From contig OCMG01000003.1 of assembly GCA_900215285.1 (NCBI GenBank), positions 558,001-622,000 of the forward strand: a DNA stretch of 64,000 nucleotides, in the 5' to 3' direction. Both the position numbers and the translations under genes were made by a program. The notes beneath the pieces were generated by a model. That model saw nothing but the letters and a program-made list of their open reading frames with translations. It searched no databases and was not told the DNA's origin. Origin of the DNA: Ensifer adhaerens (GTDB taxonomy: Bacteria; Pseudomonadota; Alphaproteobacteria; Rhizobiales; Rhizobiaceae). Of the stretch, positions 35,999 to 46,212 are shown one piece after another. The first letter of the stretch is position 1. Each line of letters starts with the position of its first letter.

Positions 35999-38265
35999 TG
36001 GACTACTCCTTCGTTGGATATCCCGGCGGCGTCCCCCGCCGCTGGTTGGGATTTGAAATTGACCTTGGGCTGGCCATCGATTTTGGGTGCGATACCCGTC
36101 TGGCGTTCGAAGCGTTCACGCTTCTTGATGCGGCCGACGACGACGGGGCACTTGGAAGTGTGCTGGTAGAGAACCTGGCAGTGCAGGCAGGAGATGCATT
36201 CGTTGGGGTTGATCTCACCCGTCGGATGGATCGCCTGAACCGGGCATTCCTTGGCGCAGACCTGGCAGGGATTGCCGCATTCCTTGTAGCGCTTGAGCCA
36301 GCGGAACATGTGCAGCCGCGCCGGGATGGCGAGCCCGCCGCCGAGCGGGCAGACATAGCGGCAGTAGAAACGCTCGATGAAAAGACCGGGGGCGAGCATG
36401 GCCAGCGCGAAGAGCACATAGGGCCATGGCCGGGCGAACTTCAGGATGATCGCGGTCTTGAAAGGCTCGATCTCGGCATAGTGCTCTGCCATGTCGAACG
36501 AGTAGAGCGACATCCCGAAGAGCCCGAGGAAGATGATGTACTTGATCGGCCACAGGCGCTCATGCAGGCCCCAGGGAAGGGTGAACTGCGGCACGCGGAA
36601 CAGGCGGGCGATCTTGTTCGACAGTTCCTGCAGCGCGCCGAAGGGGCAGAGCCAGCCGCAATAGGCCCCGCGCGCCCAGAAGAGCAGTGCCGCGGCCACC
36701 GCAAACCACATGATGAAGATCAGCGGATCCATCAGGAAGGTTTCCCAGCGGAAATTGCTGAACAGCGCTGAGATCACGGCGAGCACATTGACCACCGAGA
36801 GCTGCGCATTCGCATACCAGCCGATGAAGACCAGCGTGAAGACGAGGAACGAGGTGCGGAGGATCGAGAAGACGCGCTCGTTGCGGGTGGCGAAGGTCTG
36901 GAAGAAGAAGATCAGGGTGAGCCCTGCCAGCCCCGCCGCGAGCACGGCGACGTCTCCCTTCTTCGCCTGCCAGATCTTCGTCCAGAGGGCGTTGCGGATC
37001 GTCGCGGCGCTGTCGGGGCCCTCCGTGGACACGGTCGGGCTTGCTGCCGGAGCTTGAGGGGTTACGGCAGCCAGATACGGCTTGGGCAGGTCGTAGGACA
37101 GTTCATAATTGCGGAAGAGCTTGTCGATCGCGCCGACCGGGCGCTGGACGAGCATCTGCAGGCGGAAGGGTTCTGCCGGATCGAAGCCCGAGGCCTTGCG
37201 GATGATGAAGAGATCGGCCTCCTTCATCGCCGGCGCACCATCGGCGGCGATCTGGTTCATGCGGAGATGATCGCGGTCGTGGAAGCGGTTTGAGATCTCG
37301 CCCTGGATGACCTGGATGCGGTCGAAAATGCCGCCGCGGACATAGCCTGAACCCTTGAACGACCAGCGTCCATTGCCGGCCACGAGGATCGCTTCGTCGC
37401 CTTCCTTGAGTGCTGCCTGCAGATTGCGGAAGCCGTTGTCGCCGAGCAGGCTCTTGCCGATCGAAGGCTGGCTGACGAGCGCGACCCAGAGATCGATATA
37501 GGCGTCGTTGCCGGGGCCGGGTTCAACATGCTCTTCCGAGCGCGGATCGCCAATGCCTTTGAAATCGCTGTTGATCTGATCGACATCAAGCGTGAAATGA
37601 CGGATGGAGCCGTCGCCGGCCAGCGTCTGCCAGTCCTTCACCTGATCCTTCGTGCGGTCCATTTGCCGCTTGGCCGAGGCGAGCTGGCTTTCCGGCGACA
37701 GGCCGCCGAGCGACAGGGCCTTTGCCACCTTGATCCCGGCGCGAACGATGGAATCATCGATGATCATGATGGTGACGGTCGCGCCCGAGACAATGTCGGG
37801 ATCATGCGCCGAGCCCTGCGACACGGCCTCCTTCTTGAGGTCGAGACCGGCATATTTCTCCGTCACGGCCTTGATGCGCGCTTCGGGAATCCCGACGAGC
37901 ACGATCGGTTCGTGATGCTGCATGAGGCGAACGCCGGTGATGACCGCATCATCCGAAATGCCGGCAAGGATATGAATCGGCTTGCCCGAATAGCCGGCGG
38001 TGGGCACGAAATCCGAGGTGAGGAAGACCCAGCCGATGCGCTTGCCATTCTTCATGGCGGCGACGACCGGGGCCTTGTCGCTCAAGGGACCATAGGCGTC
38101 TGCACCCGGCACGAGGTCCGAGGGCTTGGCCTTGTCGATGAATTCGCTGACGAGCGGTGCTGCGTCGGCGGTGTCGGTGAGGACGGCAGCAAACAGGATC
38201 GCCGCGAGCGCCACTAGGCTTGCCGCGATGAAATCTGTGCACCAGTCCTTGAACCCGAGGGGCAT
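35995..38265 (-). CDS. nosR: NosR: polytopic flavo-iron-sulfur protein, electron donor/regulator for NosZ
   Basis: 756 aa. A leader helix is followed by a periplasmic FMN-binding domain with the flavinylation motif DIVSGATVT (Thr modified by NosX), several membrane helices, then two CxxxCP motifs ([17 protein letters not shown]) and a ferredoxin-type C-terminus ([17 protein letters not shown] and [12 protein letters not shown]). I start at MPLGFKDW (38265), which has GGGAAG 7 bp upstream; ATG 38292 has no ribosome site. First gene of the nos operon, with an NnrR-type box 64 bp upstream. Confidence 0.95.
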   Translation of the reverse strand: MPLGFKDWCTDFIAASLVALAAILFAAVLTDTADAAPLVSEFIDKAKPSDLVPGADAYGPLSDKAPVVAAMKNGKRIGWVFLTSDFVPTAGYSGKPIHILAGISDDAVITGVRLMQHHEPIVLVGIPEARIKAVTEKYAGLDLKKEAVSQGSAHDPDIVSGATVTIMIIDDSIVRAGIKVAKALSLGGLSPESQLASAKRQMDRTKDQVKDWQTLAGDGSIRHFTLDVDQINSDFKGIGDPRSEEHVEPGPGNDAYIDLWVALVSQPSIGKSLLGDNGFRNLQAALKEGDEAILVAGNGRWSFKGSGYVRGGIFDRIQVIQGEISNRFHDRDHLRMNQIAADGAPAMKEADLFIIRKASGFDPAEPFRLQMLVQRPVGAIDKLFRNYELSYDLPKPYLAAVTPQAPAASPTVSTEGPDSAATIRNALWTKIWQAKKGDVAVLAAGLAGLTLIFFFQTFATRNERVFSILRTSFLVFTLVFIGWYANAQLSVVNVLAVISALFSNFRWETFLMDPLIFIMWFAVAAALLFWARGAYCGWLCPFGALQELSNKIARLFRVPQFTLPWGLHERLWPIKYIIFLGLFGMSLYSFDMAEHYAEIEPFKTAIILKFARPWPYVLFALAMLAPGLFIERFYCRYVCPLGGGLAIPARLHMFRWLKRYKECGNPCQVCAKECPVQAIHPTGEINPNECISCLHCQVLYQHTSKCPVVVGRIKKRERFERQTGIAPKIDGQPKVNFKSQPAAGDAAGISNEGVVQ

Positions 38266-38328
38266 GTCTGTCTTCCCGCTTGATATCAACATTTCGAGCG
38301 GAAACTAGCGGGAGAGCCTGAGACGAGT

Positions 38329-38342
38329 TTGCGATATCGCAA
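38329..38342. promoter_or_regulatory. NnrR-type box 1 (nosR-proximal)
   Basis: TTGCGATATCGCAA is a perfect palindrome of the TTGCG-N4-CGCAA form used by NnrR/FNR-family nitric oxide regulators at alphaproteobacterial denitrification promoters. Its centre is about 70 bp before the nosR ATG, consistent with activation from near -41.5. Confidence 0.7.
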
Positions 38343-38406
38343 TCAAAACCTAGAAGGGGCCGATCGTGCCATCGGATAGCCAGATCTGGCGATAACGGCT
38401 TTTTCT

Positions 38407-38420
38407 TTGCGTTAGCGCAA
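38407..38420. promoter_or_regulatory. NnrR-type box 2
   Basis: TTGCGTTAGCGCAA, a second perfect TTGCG-N4-CGCAA palindrome, 78 bp from the first and about 107 bp before the divergent DUF2249 gene. It probably serves that gene, or both promoters. Confidence 0.65.
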
Positions 38421-38520
38421 AATGACGTTTCGCCGGAGGCCTAGCCTTCGGGTCGCGGCGATACGGCCAGTCGCAAACAAAAGCCAATGATTTCAAAGGC
38501 CGCAGAGAGAATCGAATCTG

Positions 38521-38805
38521 ATGAGCGAAATGCTGACCGATCTGCCCACCATCGACGTGCGGTTGTTGCCGCCGCAGGAGCGCCACCCGAAAATTTTTGC
38601 GATGCTGGAGGCGCTGACGCCGAAGATGGGGATGCTGCTGGTCAGCGATCACGACCCGGTCCCGTTGCGCCGGCACATCGCGCTGCACTTTTCCGGGATG
38701 TTCGAGTGGCTGGCGCTGGAGGAGGGGCCGGATGTCTGGCGCGCCGAAATCCGAAGGCTTCCCCATTCCGGCTGCACCTGCGATGGGGACCGACATGGGA
38801 ATTGA
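38521..38805 (+). CDS. DUF2249 domain protein divergent from nosR
   Basis: 94 aa. It contains the DUF2249 pattern IDVRLLPPQERHPKIFAMLEAL, GMLLVSDHDPVPLRRHIALHF and WRAEIRRL. DUF2249 proteins recur next to denitrification and nitric oxide genes (with NorB, hemerythrin-like and nirK clusters), and are thought to be small redox or metal-related accessory proteins; their activity is not established. The His-rich start and end (RHPKIF, SGCTCDGDRHG) could bind a metal. It shares the palindromic regulator region with nosR. Confidence 0.8.
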   Translation: MSEMLTDLPTIDVRLLPPQERHPKIFAMLEALTPKMGMLLVSDHDPVPLRRHIALHFSGMFEWLALEEGPDVWRAEIRRLPHSGCTCDGDRHGN

Positions 38806-38888
38806 AGACTGAAGACGTGGGGTGGCCCCTCTGCAATTCGTCAGGCTCTTGAGATGCCGGGGAACAACCCTCTGGCATGATCGCGATA

Positions 38889-39833
38889 TCAGGCTTTGAA
38901 TGCCTGGTAGCTATAAGGCTTGCGTACCAGAGGCAGGAATTTCGCGCCTTCGGTTTTCAGGAATTGTGAGAAGGTCTGCATCGCGGGCGTGAAGCTGCGG
39001 TCGGAGCGCCAGACGGAAAACCATTCGCGTCGGATCGGCATGCCGACGACGTCGAGAATGACGAGGCGGCCGAGTTCGACCTCCGTCTCGATCGTGTGGG
39101 CGGAAATGAAGGCAACGCCCATCCCCGCCATGACGGCCTGCTTGATCGTCTCGTTCGAGGCCATTTCCCGACCGAGCTGTTCGAGCTTGCCGGGAATATC
39201 GGAGAAGAAGATTTCGAGCGAAAGCCGGGTTCCCGAACCCGACTCCCGGATCAGAAATCGTTCCCGACTGATTTCCTCCTTGCTGATCTCCCTCCGACCC
39301 GCCAGCGGATGGTCGGCCGGTCCGATGATGACGAGCGGATGATCTCCGAAAACCTGCGACTCCACCGGGATATGACGCGGTGGCCGGCCCATCAGGGCAA
39401 TATCGAGCCGATGCCCGGTCAAGGCGGCGACAATTTCCTCGCGGTTTCCGATGGTCAAATCGAGGCTTATTTCGGGGAATTTCTTCGAGAAGGAGGCCAT
39501 GAGGCGCGGGGCGAAATACTTGGCGGTGGATACGACGCCGAGCCGAAGCGTGCCGCGCCGGCCTCCGGCAATGGCCTCGATCTCATCGTCCAGGATGCGC
39601 AGGCGCTCATCGATCGTTTCGGCGGCCTCGATCACGGCGCGACCTGCGGCGGTTGGACGCAGGCCGTCCGTCAGGCGCTCGAAAAGAGTCACGCCGAGCT
39701 CTTCCTCAAGCTGTTGCAATTGCAGGGTCACAGCCGGGCCTGTCAGGCCCAACATATTGGCGGCCCTGATGATTTTCCCCGTTTCACTGATTGCCTTGAC
39801 AGCCCGTAGCTGCCGGAGCGTCACGTTTCGCAT
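38889..39833 (-). CDS. cbbR: CbbR: LysR-type regulator of the Calvin cycle operon
   Basis: 314 aa. N-terminal winged helix (TLRQLRAVKAISETGKIIRAANMLGLTGPAVTLQLQQLEEELGVTLFERL) and effector domain (RGTLRLGVVSTAKYFAPRLMASF to AGMGVAFISAHTIETEVELGRL), which in CbbR senses metabolites such as RuBP or NADPH. It is divergent from cbbF with a 104-bp shared promoter region, the standard arrangement for CbbR-controlled operons. STAKYFAPRLMASF is characteristic of the CbbR branch. Confidence 0.93.
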   Translation of the reverse strand: MRNVTLRQLRAVKAISETGKIIRAANMLGLTGPAVTLQLQQLEEELGVTLFERLTDGLRPTAAGRAVIEAAETIDERLRILDDEIEAIAGGRRGTLRLGVVSTAKYFAPRLMASFSKKFPEISLDLTIGNREEIVAALTGHRLDIALMGRPPRHIPVESQVFGDHPLVIIGPADHPLAGRREISKEEISRERFLIRESGSGTRLSLEIFFSDIPGKLEQLGREMASNETIKQAVMAGMGVAFISAHTIETEVELGRLVILDVVGMPIRREWFSVWRSDRSFTPAMQTFSQFLKTEGAKFLPLVRKPYSYQAFKA

Positions 39834-39854
39834 TCGCCGAAGTTAATAAAACTT

Positions 39855-39895
39855 ATCGGAAATGTAAAATAAATAAAATTCCATTACTTTCCGAT
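39855..39895. promoter_or_regulatory. Inverted repeat in the cbbR-cbbF promoter region, candidate CbbR sites
   Basis: ATCGGAAA (39855-39862) followed by TGTAA is mirrored by TTACTTTCCGAT (39884-39895). The block is very AT-rich and sits between the two divergent start codons. LysR proteins bind such dyads, so this is the likely CbbR recognition plus activation region; exact contacts are inferred. Confidence 0.5.
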
Positions 39896-39937
39896 TTTGC
39901 CGATGCTCCCTTCAGTTTCGAACCTGGGAGGGAAAAC

Positions 39938-40972
39938 ATGAGCGGAGCGACCCTTGACGCCTATCTGGGCTCTCATGCCAGTCTTGGCGGCGTCATGCCG
40001 CAGGCCGCCGCGCAACTGGTTCGCCATCTGGCGGCTGCGGCCCTGGCTTTGAACAAGACCATTGAGGAAGGACTTGTCGGTGTCGAAAGCCTCAATGGCG
40101 CCAGCCACAACGCCAGCGGCGACGCCCAGCACGCACTCGACATTCACGCCGACCGCCTGTTTGCCGAAGCTGCCCGCAAAGCCGACGTCGCCTTCTATGC
40201 CTCCGAGGAACAGCCCGAGGTCATGGCGCTGAATTCCGGCGGTCGGCTTGCGCTGGCGGTCGATCCGCTCGACGGCTCGTCCAATGTCGATATCAACATG
40301 TCGATCGGGACGATCTTCTCGATCCTCCCCGCGCTGGAGGATATGAATGCCTCCTTCCTGCAGGAGGGCAATCGTCAATTGGCGGCCGGCATCTTCGTCT
40401 ACGGGCCGCAGCTGGCACTGATCCTGACCCTGGGTCACGGCACGACGATCTTCACCTTCTCGCGGCATCTCGGCACCTTCGTGGAGACCCGACCGGAGAT
40501 TCTCGTTCCGGAAAGGACGACGAATTTCGCGATCAACATGTCCAACTACCGGCATTGGGACGAGACGGTCCGGGCCTATGTCGATGATTGCATCAAGGGG
40601 GCCGAAGGCGCGCGGGGCGCGGATTTCAACATGCGTTGGATCGCCTCCATGGTCGCCGATGTCTATCGCATCCTGGTCAAGGGCGGGATCTATCTCTATC
40701 CCGCCGATGCCCGCAGGGGATACGGGCGCGGGCGGTTGCGACTCGTTTACGAGGCCAACCCCGTCGCCATGCTGATGGAACAGGCGGGCGGCTCTGCCAC
40801 CGACGGCGGCCATCGGATCCTCAATCTAGTTCCCGACGACATACACGAACATGTGCCGCTGGTCTTTGGCTCCTCCTATGAAGTCGCCAAGGCCGCGCGC
40901 TATCTCGCCGCCCCGTCCGAAATCGGCCTGCGCCACCCGCTTTTCGGGCAGCGCGGCCTCTTTAGCGCCTGA
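39938..40972 (+). CDS. cbbF: CbbF: fructose-1,6-/sedoheptulose-1,7-bisphosphatase, class I
   Basis: 344 aa. Hydrolyses FBP and, in cbb operons, SBP to regenerate RuBP. Class I motifs present: ASGDAQHALDIHAD, FYASEEQPEV, the metal site VDPLDGSSNVDINMSIGTIF, and GGIYLYPADARRGYGRGRLRL with NPVAMLMEQAGGSATDG. It is the first gene of the operon and has GGGAGGG before its ATG. Confidence 0.95.
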   Translation: MSGATLDAYLGSHASLGGVMPQAAAQLVRHLAAAALALNKTIEEGLVGVESLNGASHNASGDAQHALDIHADRLFAEAARKADVAFYASEEQPEVMALNSGGRLALAVDPLDGSSNVDINMSIGTIFSILPALEDMNASFLQEGNRQLAAGIFVYGPQLALILTLGHGTTIFTFSRHLGTFVETRPEILVPERTTNFAINMSNYRHWDETVRAYVDDCIKGAEGARGADFNMRWIASMVADVYRILVKGGIYLYPADARRGYGRGRLRLVYEANPVAMLMEQAGGSATDGGHRILNLVPDDIHEHVPLVFGSSYEVAKAARYLAAPSEIGLRHPLFGQRGLFSA

Positions 40973-40986
40973 GCGGGAGAAGACCC

Positions 40987-41859
40987 ATGTCCAAGAAGTT
41001 TCCGATCATCGTCATTACGGGCTCGTCCGGTGCCGGCACCACGACCGTGCGCGACACGTTTGACAAGATTTTCAGCCGCGAGAAGATTTCCGCCGCCTTC
41101 ATCGAGGGCGACGCATTCCACAAATATGACCGCGCCGCCATGAAGGCGAAGATCGCCGAGGAGGACGCGCGCGGCAACAGCCACTATTCGCATTTCGGTC
41201 CGGACGCCAACGAGCTGGAAATTCTGGAATCGGTCTTCGAGGAATACGGACGTCGCGGCAAGGGCAAGACGCGTCACTATGTCCACGATGATCGGGAAGC
41301 GGCACGCTACGGCGTCCCGGCTGGCACGTTCACCGACTGGGAAGACCTGCCGGCGAGCGACCTGCTCTTTTACGAGGGTCTGCATGGCTGCGCCGTGACC
41401 GACAAGGTCAACCTGCCGCGCCATGTCGACCTGAAGATCGGCGTCGTGCCGGTGATCAACCTCGAATGGATCCAGAAGATCCATCGCGACAAGGCGACGC
41501 GCGGCTATTCGGCGGAGGATGTCAGTGACACGATCCTGCGCCGCATGCCGGATTACATGCACTATATCTGCCCGCAATTTTCCCAGACCAACATCAATTT
41601 CCAGCGTGTGCCGACGGTCGATACGTCCAATCCGTTCATCGCGCGCTGGATCCCGACACCGGCGGAATCGATGCTGGTCATCCGCTTCGCCAATCCGCGT
41701 GGGATCGATTTCCCCTACCTCCTGTCCATGCTGCCCGGCAGCTTCATGTCGCGCGCCAATTCCATCGTCGTGTCCGGCGAAAAGCTGGACCTAGCCATGC
41801 AGCTCATTTTCACGCCGCTCATCCACAAGCTTCTCGACGAGAAGCGCCGGGCATCATGA
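40987..41859 (+). CDS. cbbP: CbbP: phosphoribulokinase
   Basis: 290 aa, the octameric proteobacterial type. It phosphorylates ribulose 5-phosphate to RuBP, the substrate of RuBisCO. P-loop [10 protein letters not shown] is at residues 12-21; other family stretches are [39 protein letters not shown] and [13 protein letters not shown] (here [14 protein letters not shown]). It starts 14 bp after cbbF. Confidence 0.97.
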   Translation: MSKKFPIIVITGSSGAGTTTVRDTFDKIFSREKISAAFIEGDAFHKYDRAAMKAKIAEEDARGNSHYSHFGPDANELEILESVFEEYGRRGKGKTRHYVHDDREAARYGVPAGTFTDWEDLPASDLLFYEGLHGCAVTDKVNLPRHVDLKIGVVPVINLEWIQKIHRDKATRGYSAEDVSDTILRRMPDYMHYICPQFSQTNINFQRVPTVDTSNPFIARWIPTPAESMLVIRFANPRGIDFPYLLSMLPGSFMSRANSIVVSGEKLDLAMQLIFTPLIHKLLDEKRRAS

Positions 41860-41870
41860 GGAGAGACCCG

Positions 41871-43877
41871 ATGAACATTCAAATCACGCCCGCGGCCGAC
41901 GAGATGACCGCCACGGAACGAGACATGGCGAATGCCCTGCGCTTCCTCTCCATGGATGCGGTGCAAGAGGCCAATTCCGGGCATCCCGGCATGCCGATGG
42001 GCATGGCAGACGTGGCGGCCGTTCTCTTCAACCGCTTCATCAAGATCGATCCCGCGAGCCCCGACTGGCCCGACCGCGACCGGTTCGTACTGTCGGCCGG
42101 CCATGGATCAATGCTGCAATATGCGATCCACCATCTCCTCGGCTATGCCGACATGGATGTCGAGGCAATCAGGAATTTCCGCCAGCTTGGCTCGGTCACC
42201 GCCGGTCATCCGGAATATGGCCATGCGCTCGGCATCGAGACGACCACCGGCCCGCTGGGTCAGGGGATCGCAACGGCGGTCGGCATGGCGATCGCGGAAG
42301 AAATGCTCGCGGCCCGCTTCAGCGACCTCGTCGATCACCATACCTATGTGATCGCCGGCGACGGATGCCTGCAGGAAGGCATCAGCCATGAGGCGATCGA
42401 CCTTGCCGGCCATCTCGGTCTCGGCAAGCTGATCGTGCTGTGGGATGACAACTCCATTTCGATCGACGGCGCGACATCGCTCTCGACCTCGATGGACCAG
42501 CAGGCCCGCTTTGCCGCCGCCGGCTGGCATGTGCAGTCGGTCGATGGGCATGATCCGGAGGCGATTGCCATGGCCATCGCCAACGCGCGCAAGTCGAAGA
42601 AGCCGTCGCTGATCGCCTGCAAAACCGTCATCGGCTTCGGCGCGCCCAACAAGCAGGGGACGCACAATGTCCATGGCGCGCCGCTCGGTGCCGAAGAGAT
42701 TGCTGCCGCGCGCAAGCATCTGGGCTGGGCGCACGAGCCCTTTGTCGTGCCCGCCTCCATTCGCGCCGCATGGGCAAAGGTGGCGGAACGGGGACGTCAG
42801 GCGCATCTTGATTGGCGGGTCCGGAAGGCCGCCAGCGGAGCTGCCACCGAATTCGATGCCGCGATGGACAGGAGCCTGCCTGCATCCCTTGCTGCAACGC
42901 TCGCCGATTTTCGCGCCGAGCATTTCGACAAGCGGACGAAGGTGGCCACCCGCAAGGCCTCGCAGATGGCGCTTGAGGTGATTAACGGTGTCATCGGCAA
43001 CACTGTCGGCGGCTCGGCGGACCTGACTGGTTCGAACCTGACCCAGACAGCAACGACAGCCTCGATCCGTCCCGGCGATTTTTCCGGCCGCTACCTTCAC
43101 TATGGCATCCGTGAACATGCGATGGCGGCGGCGATGAACGGGATCGCCCTGCATGGCGGCTTTATTCCCTATGGCGGCACATTCCTCGTCTTTTCCGACT
43201 ACGCGCGCGGCGGCATTCGCCTGTCGGCGCTGATGAAGCAGCGCGTCATCTATGTGCTGACCCATGATTCCATTGGCCTCGGCGAGGACGGCCCCACGCA
43301 TCAGCCGGTCGAGCATCTGGCGATGCTGAGGGCCACGCCCAATCTCAACATCTTCCGCCCCGCCGATATCATCGAGACTGCGGAGTGCTGGGAGCTGGCG
43401 CTTCAGGACGAAGAACGTCCCAGCGTGCTGGCGCTGTCGCGGCAGGACCTGCCGATGCTGCGCGAAGCCTCAAGCAACGAGAACCTGTCGGCGCGGGGCG
43501 CCTACCTTCTCCATGCGCCGGACGGCGACCGCGAAATCACCCTGATCGCCACCGGGTCGGAAGTGGAGATCGTCCGCGCCGCAGCCCGTCAGCTGGCAGA
43601 GGCCGGCATCAGGGCAGCCGTCGTCTCCATGCCGTCCTGGGAGAAGTTCGAGGCGCAGGATCGGGCCTATCGGCGCGAGGTGCTGGGCGTCGCCCCCCGC
43701 ATCGCCGTCGAGGCGGCAGGCCGCATGGGCTGGGACCGCTATGTCGGAGAGAACGGCGTCTTCATCGGCATGCCCGGCTTCGGCGCGTCGGGCCCGGCGG
43801 CGCAACTCTACGCCCATTTCGGCATCACCGCGCGGCATGTGGCGGATGAAGCGCGCCGCCTTCTGGAGAGGAACTGA
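41871..43877 (+). CDS. cbbT: CbbT: transketolase
   Basis: 668 aa thiamine diphosphate enzyme of the regeneration phase. Motifs: [13 protein letters not shown], the ThDP/metal site [32 protein letters not shown], and [25 protein letters not shown] take ATG 41871 because GAGGAGAG precedes it, 11 bp after cbbP; the ATG at 41856 overlaps the cbbP stop and has no ribosome site. Confidence 0.95.
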   Translation: MNIQITPAADEMTATERDMANALRFLSMDAVQEANSGHPGMPMGMADVAAVLFNRFIKIDPASPDWPDRDRFVLSAGHGSMLQYAIHHLLGYADMDVEAIRNFRQLGSVTAGHPEYGHALGIETTTGPLGQGIATAVGMAIAEEMLAARFSDLVDHHTYVIAGDGCLQEGISHEAIDLAGHLGLGKLIVLWDDNSISIDGATSLSTSMDQQARFAAAGWHVQSVDGHDPEAIAMAIANARKSKKPSLIACKTVIGFGAPNKQGTHNVHGAPLGAEEIAAARKHLGWAHEPFVVPASIRAAWAKVAERGRQAHLDWRVRKAASGAATEFDAAMDRSLPASLAATLADFRAEHFDKRTKVATRKASQMALEVINGVIGNTVGGSADLTGSNLTQTATTASIRPGDFSGRYLHYGIREHAMAAAMNGIALHGGFIPYGGTFLVFSDYARGGIRLSALMKQRVIYVLTHDSIGLGEDGPTHQPVEHLAMLRATPNLNIFRPADIIETAECWELALQDEERPSVLALSRQDLPMLREASSNENLSARGAYLLHAPDGDREITLIATGSEVEIVRAAARQLAEAGIRAAVVSMPSWEKFEAQDRAYRREVLGVAPRIAVEAAGRMGWDRYVGENGVFIGMPGFGASGPAAQLYAHFGITARHVADEARRLLERN

Positions 43878-43882
43878 TCACC

Positions 43883-45100
43883 ATGCGCGCCCTTCCCGAT
43901 ATTCGCAGCATTGATGTTTCCGGCCAGCGGGTGATCATCCGCGCCGATCTCAACGTGCCGATGGCCGGTGGCCGGGTGACGGACCGCACCCGCATCGCCC
44001 GCTTCGCGCCCACAGTCCGGGCGCTGACCGACCGCGGCGCAAGCGTCGTCATACTCACCCATCTCGGGCGGCCGGAGGGTGAGAAGAACCCGGTCTATTC
44101 GACGCAGCCGCTCGCCGGCGTACTCTCCGAGGAACTCGGCCAGGATGTGCGCTTTGTCCCCGATTGCGTGGGCCAGCTCGCCGAATGGAACACCGGCCAT
44201 CTGGCCGAGGGCGAGGTCGTGCTGCTCGAGAACCTGCGCTTCTATCCCGGCGAAATCGCCAATGACCGCAATTTTGCGCTCCGGCTCTCCGTCCATGGCG
44301 ATCTCTATGTCAACGACGCCTTCTCCTGTGCCCACCGGGCGCATGCCTCGACCCAGGCCATTGCGGGATTGATGCCGGCCTATGCCGGGCCGTCATTGAT
44401 GGCAGAAGTCGAGGCGCTGAAGGGCGCGCTTGAGAGCCCGGAACGGCCGGTCGCGGCCCTTGTCGGCGGCTCCAAGGTTTCCACAAAGATCGATGTGCTG
44501 ACCAATCTGACCTCCAAGGTGGACACGCTCATCATCGGCGGCGGCATGGCCAACACGTTTCTGGCCGCGCTCGGCCATCCCATGGGCCGTTCGCTGCACG
44601 AGCCGGACGCTGCAAAAGTGGCGCGTGACATCATGGCGAGGGCAGCCGCGAGGGGATGCGAGATCATCCTGCCAAGCGACGTCGTCGTCGCGGCAGCCTT
44701 TGCCACCCATGCGGACCATCACGTTGTCCCGGCCGATGCCATTCCCGCCAACATGATGGCGCTGGATGTGGGACCGGAGACGACGGCCCGCATCATCGCC
44801 GCCATCAGCCGGGCAAGAACCTTGCTCTGGAACGGCCCGCTCGGCGCCTTTGAGCTCGAACCCTTCGGTGCGGCAACCTTTGCCGTCGCCCGCGCGGCGG
44901 CGGAGCGCTCGATGGCCGGACGGCTTGTCTCGATTGCCGGCGGCGGCGACACGGTCGCGGCCTTGAACGGCGCAGGCGTGACGGACGGCTTCTCCTATGT
45001 CTCCACCGCCGGCGGCGCGTTCCTCGAATGGATCGAGGGCAAGGCGCTGCCCGGCATCGAAATCCTCACCCGCAATTCCACCAGCACAAGGGTAGCTTGA
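43883..45100 (+). CDS. cbbK: CbbK: phosphoglycerate kinase
   Basis: 405 aa. It makes 1,3-bisphosphoglycerate from 3-phosphoglycerate, the product of RuBisCO. Motifs: [69 protein letters not shown] and [13 protein letters not shown]. It stands where many cbb operons have cbbG (GAPDH), which is not in the window. It begins 5 bp after cbbT. Confidence 0.95.
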   Translation: MRALPDIRSIDVSGQRVIIRADLNVPMAGGRVTDRTRIARFAPTVRALTDRGASVVILTHLGRPEGEKNPVYSTQPLAGVLSEELGQDVRFVPDCVGQLAEWNTGHLAEGEVVLLENLRFYPGEIANDRNFALRLSVHGDLYVNDAFSCAHRAHASTQAIAGLMPAYAGPSLMAEVEALKGALESPERPVAALVGGSKVSTKIDVLTNLTSKVDTLIIGGGMANTFLAALGHPMGRSLHEPDAAKVARDIMARAAARGCEIILPSDVVVAAAFATHADHHVVPADAIPANMMALDVGPETTARIIAAISRARTLLWNGPLGAFELEPFGAATFAVARAAAERSMAGRLVSIAGGGDTVAALNGAGVTDGFSYVSTAGGAFLEWIEGKALPGIEILTRNSTSTRVA

Positions 45101-45102
45101 CC

Positions 45103-46182
45103 ATGGCGCGCATCACTCTCAGACAGCTTCTCGACCACGCGGCGGAGAGGGGCTACGGCGTCCCCGCCTTCAACATCAACAACATGGAACAGGCGCTGGC
45201 CATCATGGAGGCGGCGAAAGCCTGCGACGCGCCGGTCATCATGCAGGTCTCACGCGGCGCGCGCGCCTATGCCAACGACATCATGCTGGCCAAGATGATG
45301 GAGGCGCTGGAGGCGATCTATCCCGATATCCCCCTCTGCATCCATCAGGACCACGGCAACAATGTCGCGACCTGCCTCTCGGCCATCCAGAGCGGGTTTA
45401 CCTCGGTGATGATGGACGGGTCGCTCAAGGAAGACGCCAAGACGCCCGCCGACTATGCCTATAACGTGGCCATCACCCGCGAAGTCACGCGCCTCGCCCA
45501 CATGGTCGGCGCCTCCGTCGAGGGTGAACTGGGTTGCCTGGGCTCGCTTGAAACCGGCCATGGCGAGGCCGAGGACGGGCATGGGTTCGAGGGCGCGCTC
45601 GATCGCTCCATGCTGCTGACCGACCCGGAAGAAGCGGCCCGTTTTGTGGCCGAGACCGGCGTCGATGCGCTGGCAGTCGCGATCGGCACGTCGCACGGGG
45701 CCTACAAATTCACGCGCAAGCCGACCGGCGAGGTGCTGGCGATGGATGTCATCGAGAGAATCCATGCGCGGCTGCCGAACACACATATCGTCATGCATGG
45801 CTCGTCCTCGGTGCCGGAGGAGTGGCAGGCCGTGTTCAACGAAAACGGCGGCGACATGCGCGAGACCTATGGCGTGCCGGTGGAGGACATCGTGCGCGGC
45901 ATCCGCTCCGGCGTGCGCAAGGTCAATATCGATACGGACCTGCGGCTGGCCGCGACGGCCGCCATGCGCCGGGTCGCGACCTCCGCGCGCTCGGAATTCG
46001 ATCCGCGCAAGTTCCTCAAGCCAGCGATGGATGCCATGCGTGAGGTTTGCATCGCTCGTTTCGAGGCCTTCGGCACGGCCGGCAATGCCAGCCGCATCAA
46101 GCCGATTGCCATGAGCGACATGGCGCGCCGCTACCAGTCCGGCGCGCTCTCGCCCCGATCAGAAACCCACAAGGCCGCCTAG
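45103..46182 (+). CDS. cbbA: CbbA: fructose-bisphosphate aldolase, class II (cbb type)
   Basis: 359 aa zinc aldolase for FBP/SBP synthesis. Motifs: [30 protein letters not shown] (zinc His), [37 protein letters not shown], and [10 protein letters not shown] with [12 protein letters not shown]. Start ATG 45103 lies 2 bp after cbbK; the frame is open to 45028 within that gene. Confidence 0.95.
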   Translation: MARITLRQLLDHAAERGYGVPAFNINNMEQALAIMEAAKACDAPVIMQVSRGARAYANDIMLAKMMEALEAIYPDIPLCIHQDHGNNVATCLSAIQSGFTSVMMDGSLKEDAKTPADYAYNVAITREVTRLAHMVGASVEGELGCLGSLETGHGEAEDGHGFEGALDRSMLLTDPEEAARFVAETGVDALAVAIGTSHGAYKFTRKPTGEVLAMDVIERIHARLPNTHIVMHGSSSVPEEWQAVFNENGGDMRETYGVPVEDIVRGIRSGVRKVNIDTDLRLAATAAMRRVATSARSEFDPRKFLKPAMDAMREVCIARFEAFGTAGNASRIKPIAMSDMARRYQSGALSPRSETHKAA

Positions 46183-46212
46183 GCGCGGCAGGCCAATCAA
46201 GGAGAGAAGATC

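Noticed and set aside
38280..38289. TTGATATCAA just before nosR, resembling an FNR site
   Set aside because: FNR sites are TTGAT-N4-ATCAA; here the half sites touch without the 4-bp spacer, and it lies between the two possible nosR start codons. The TTGCG-N4-CGCAA boxes upstream are better candidates.
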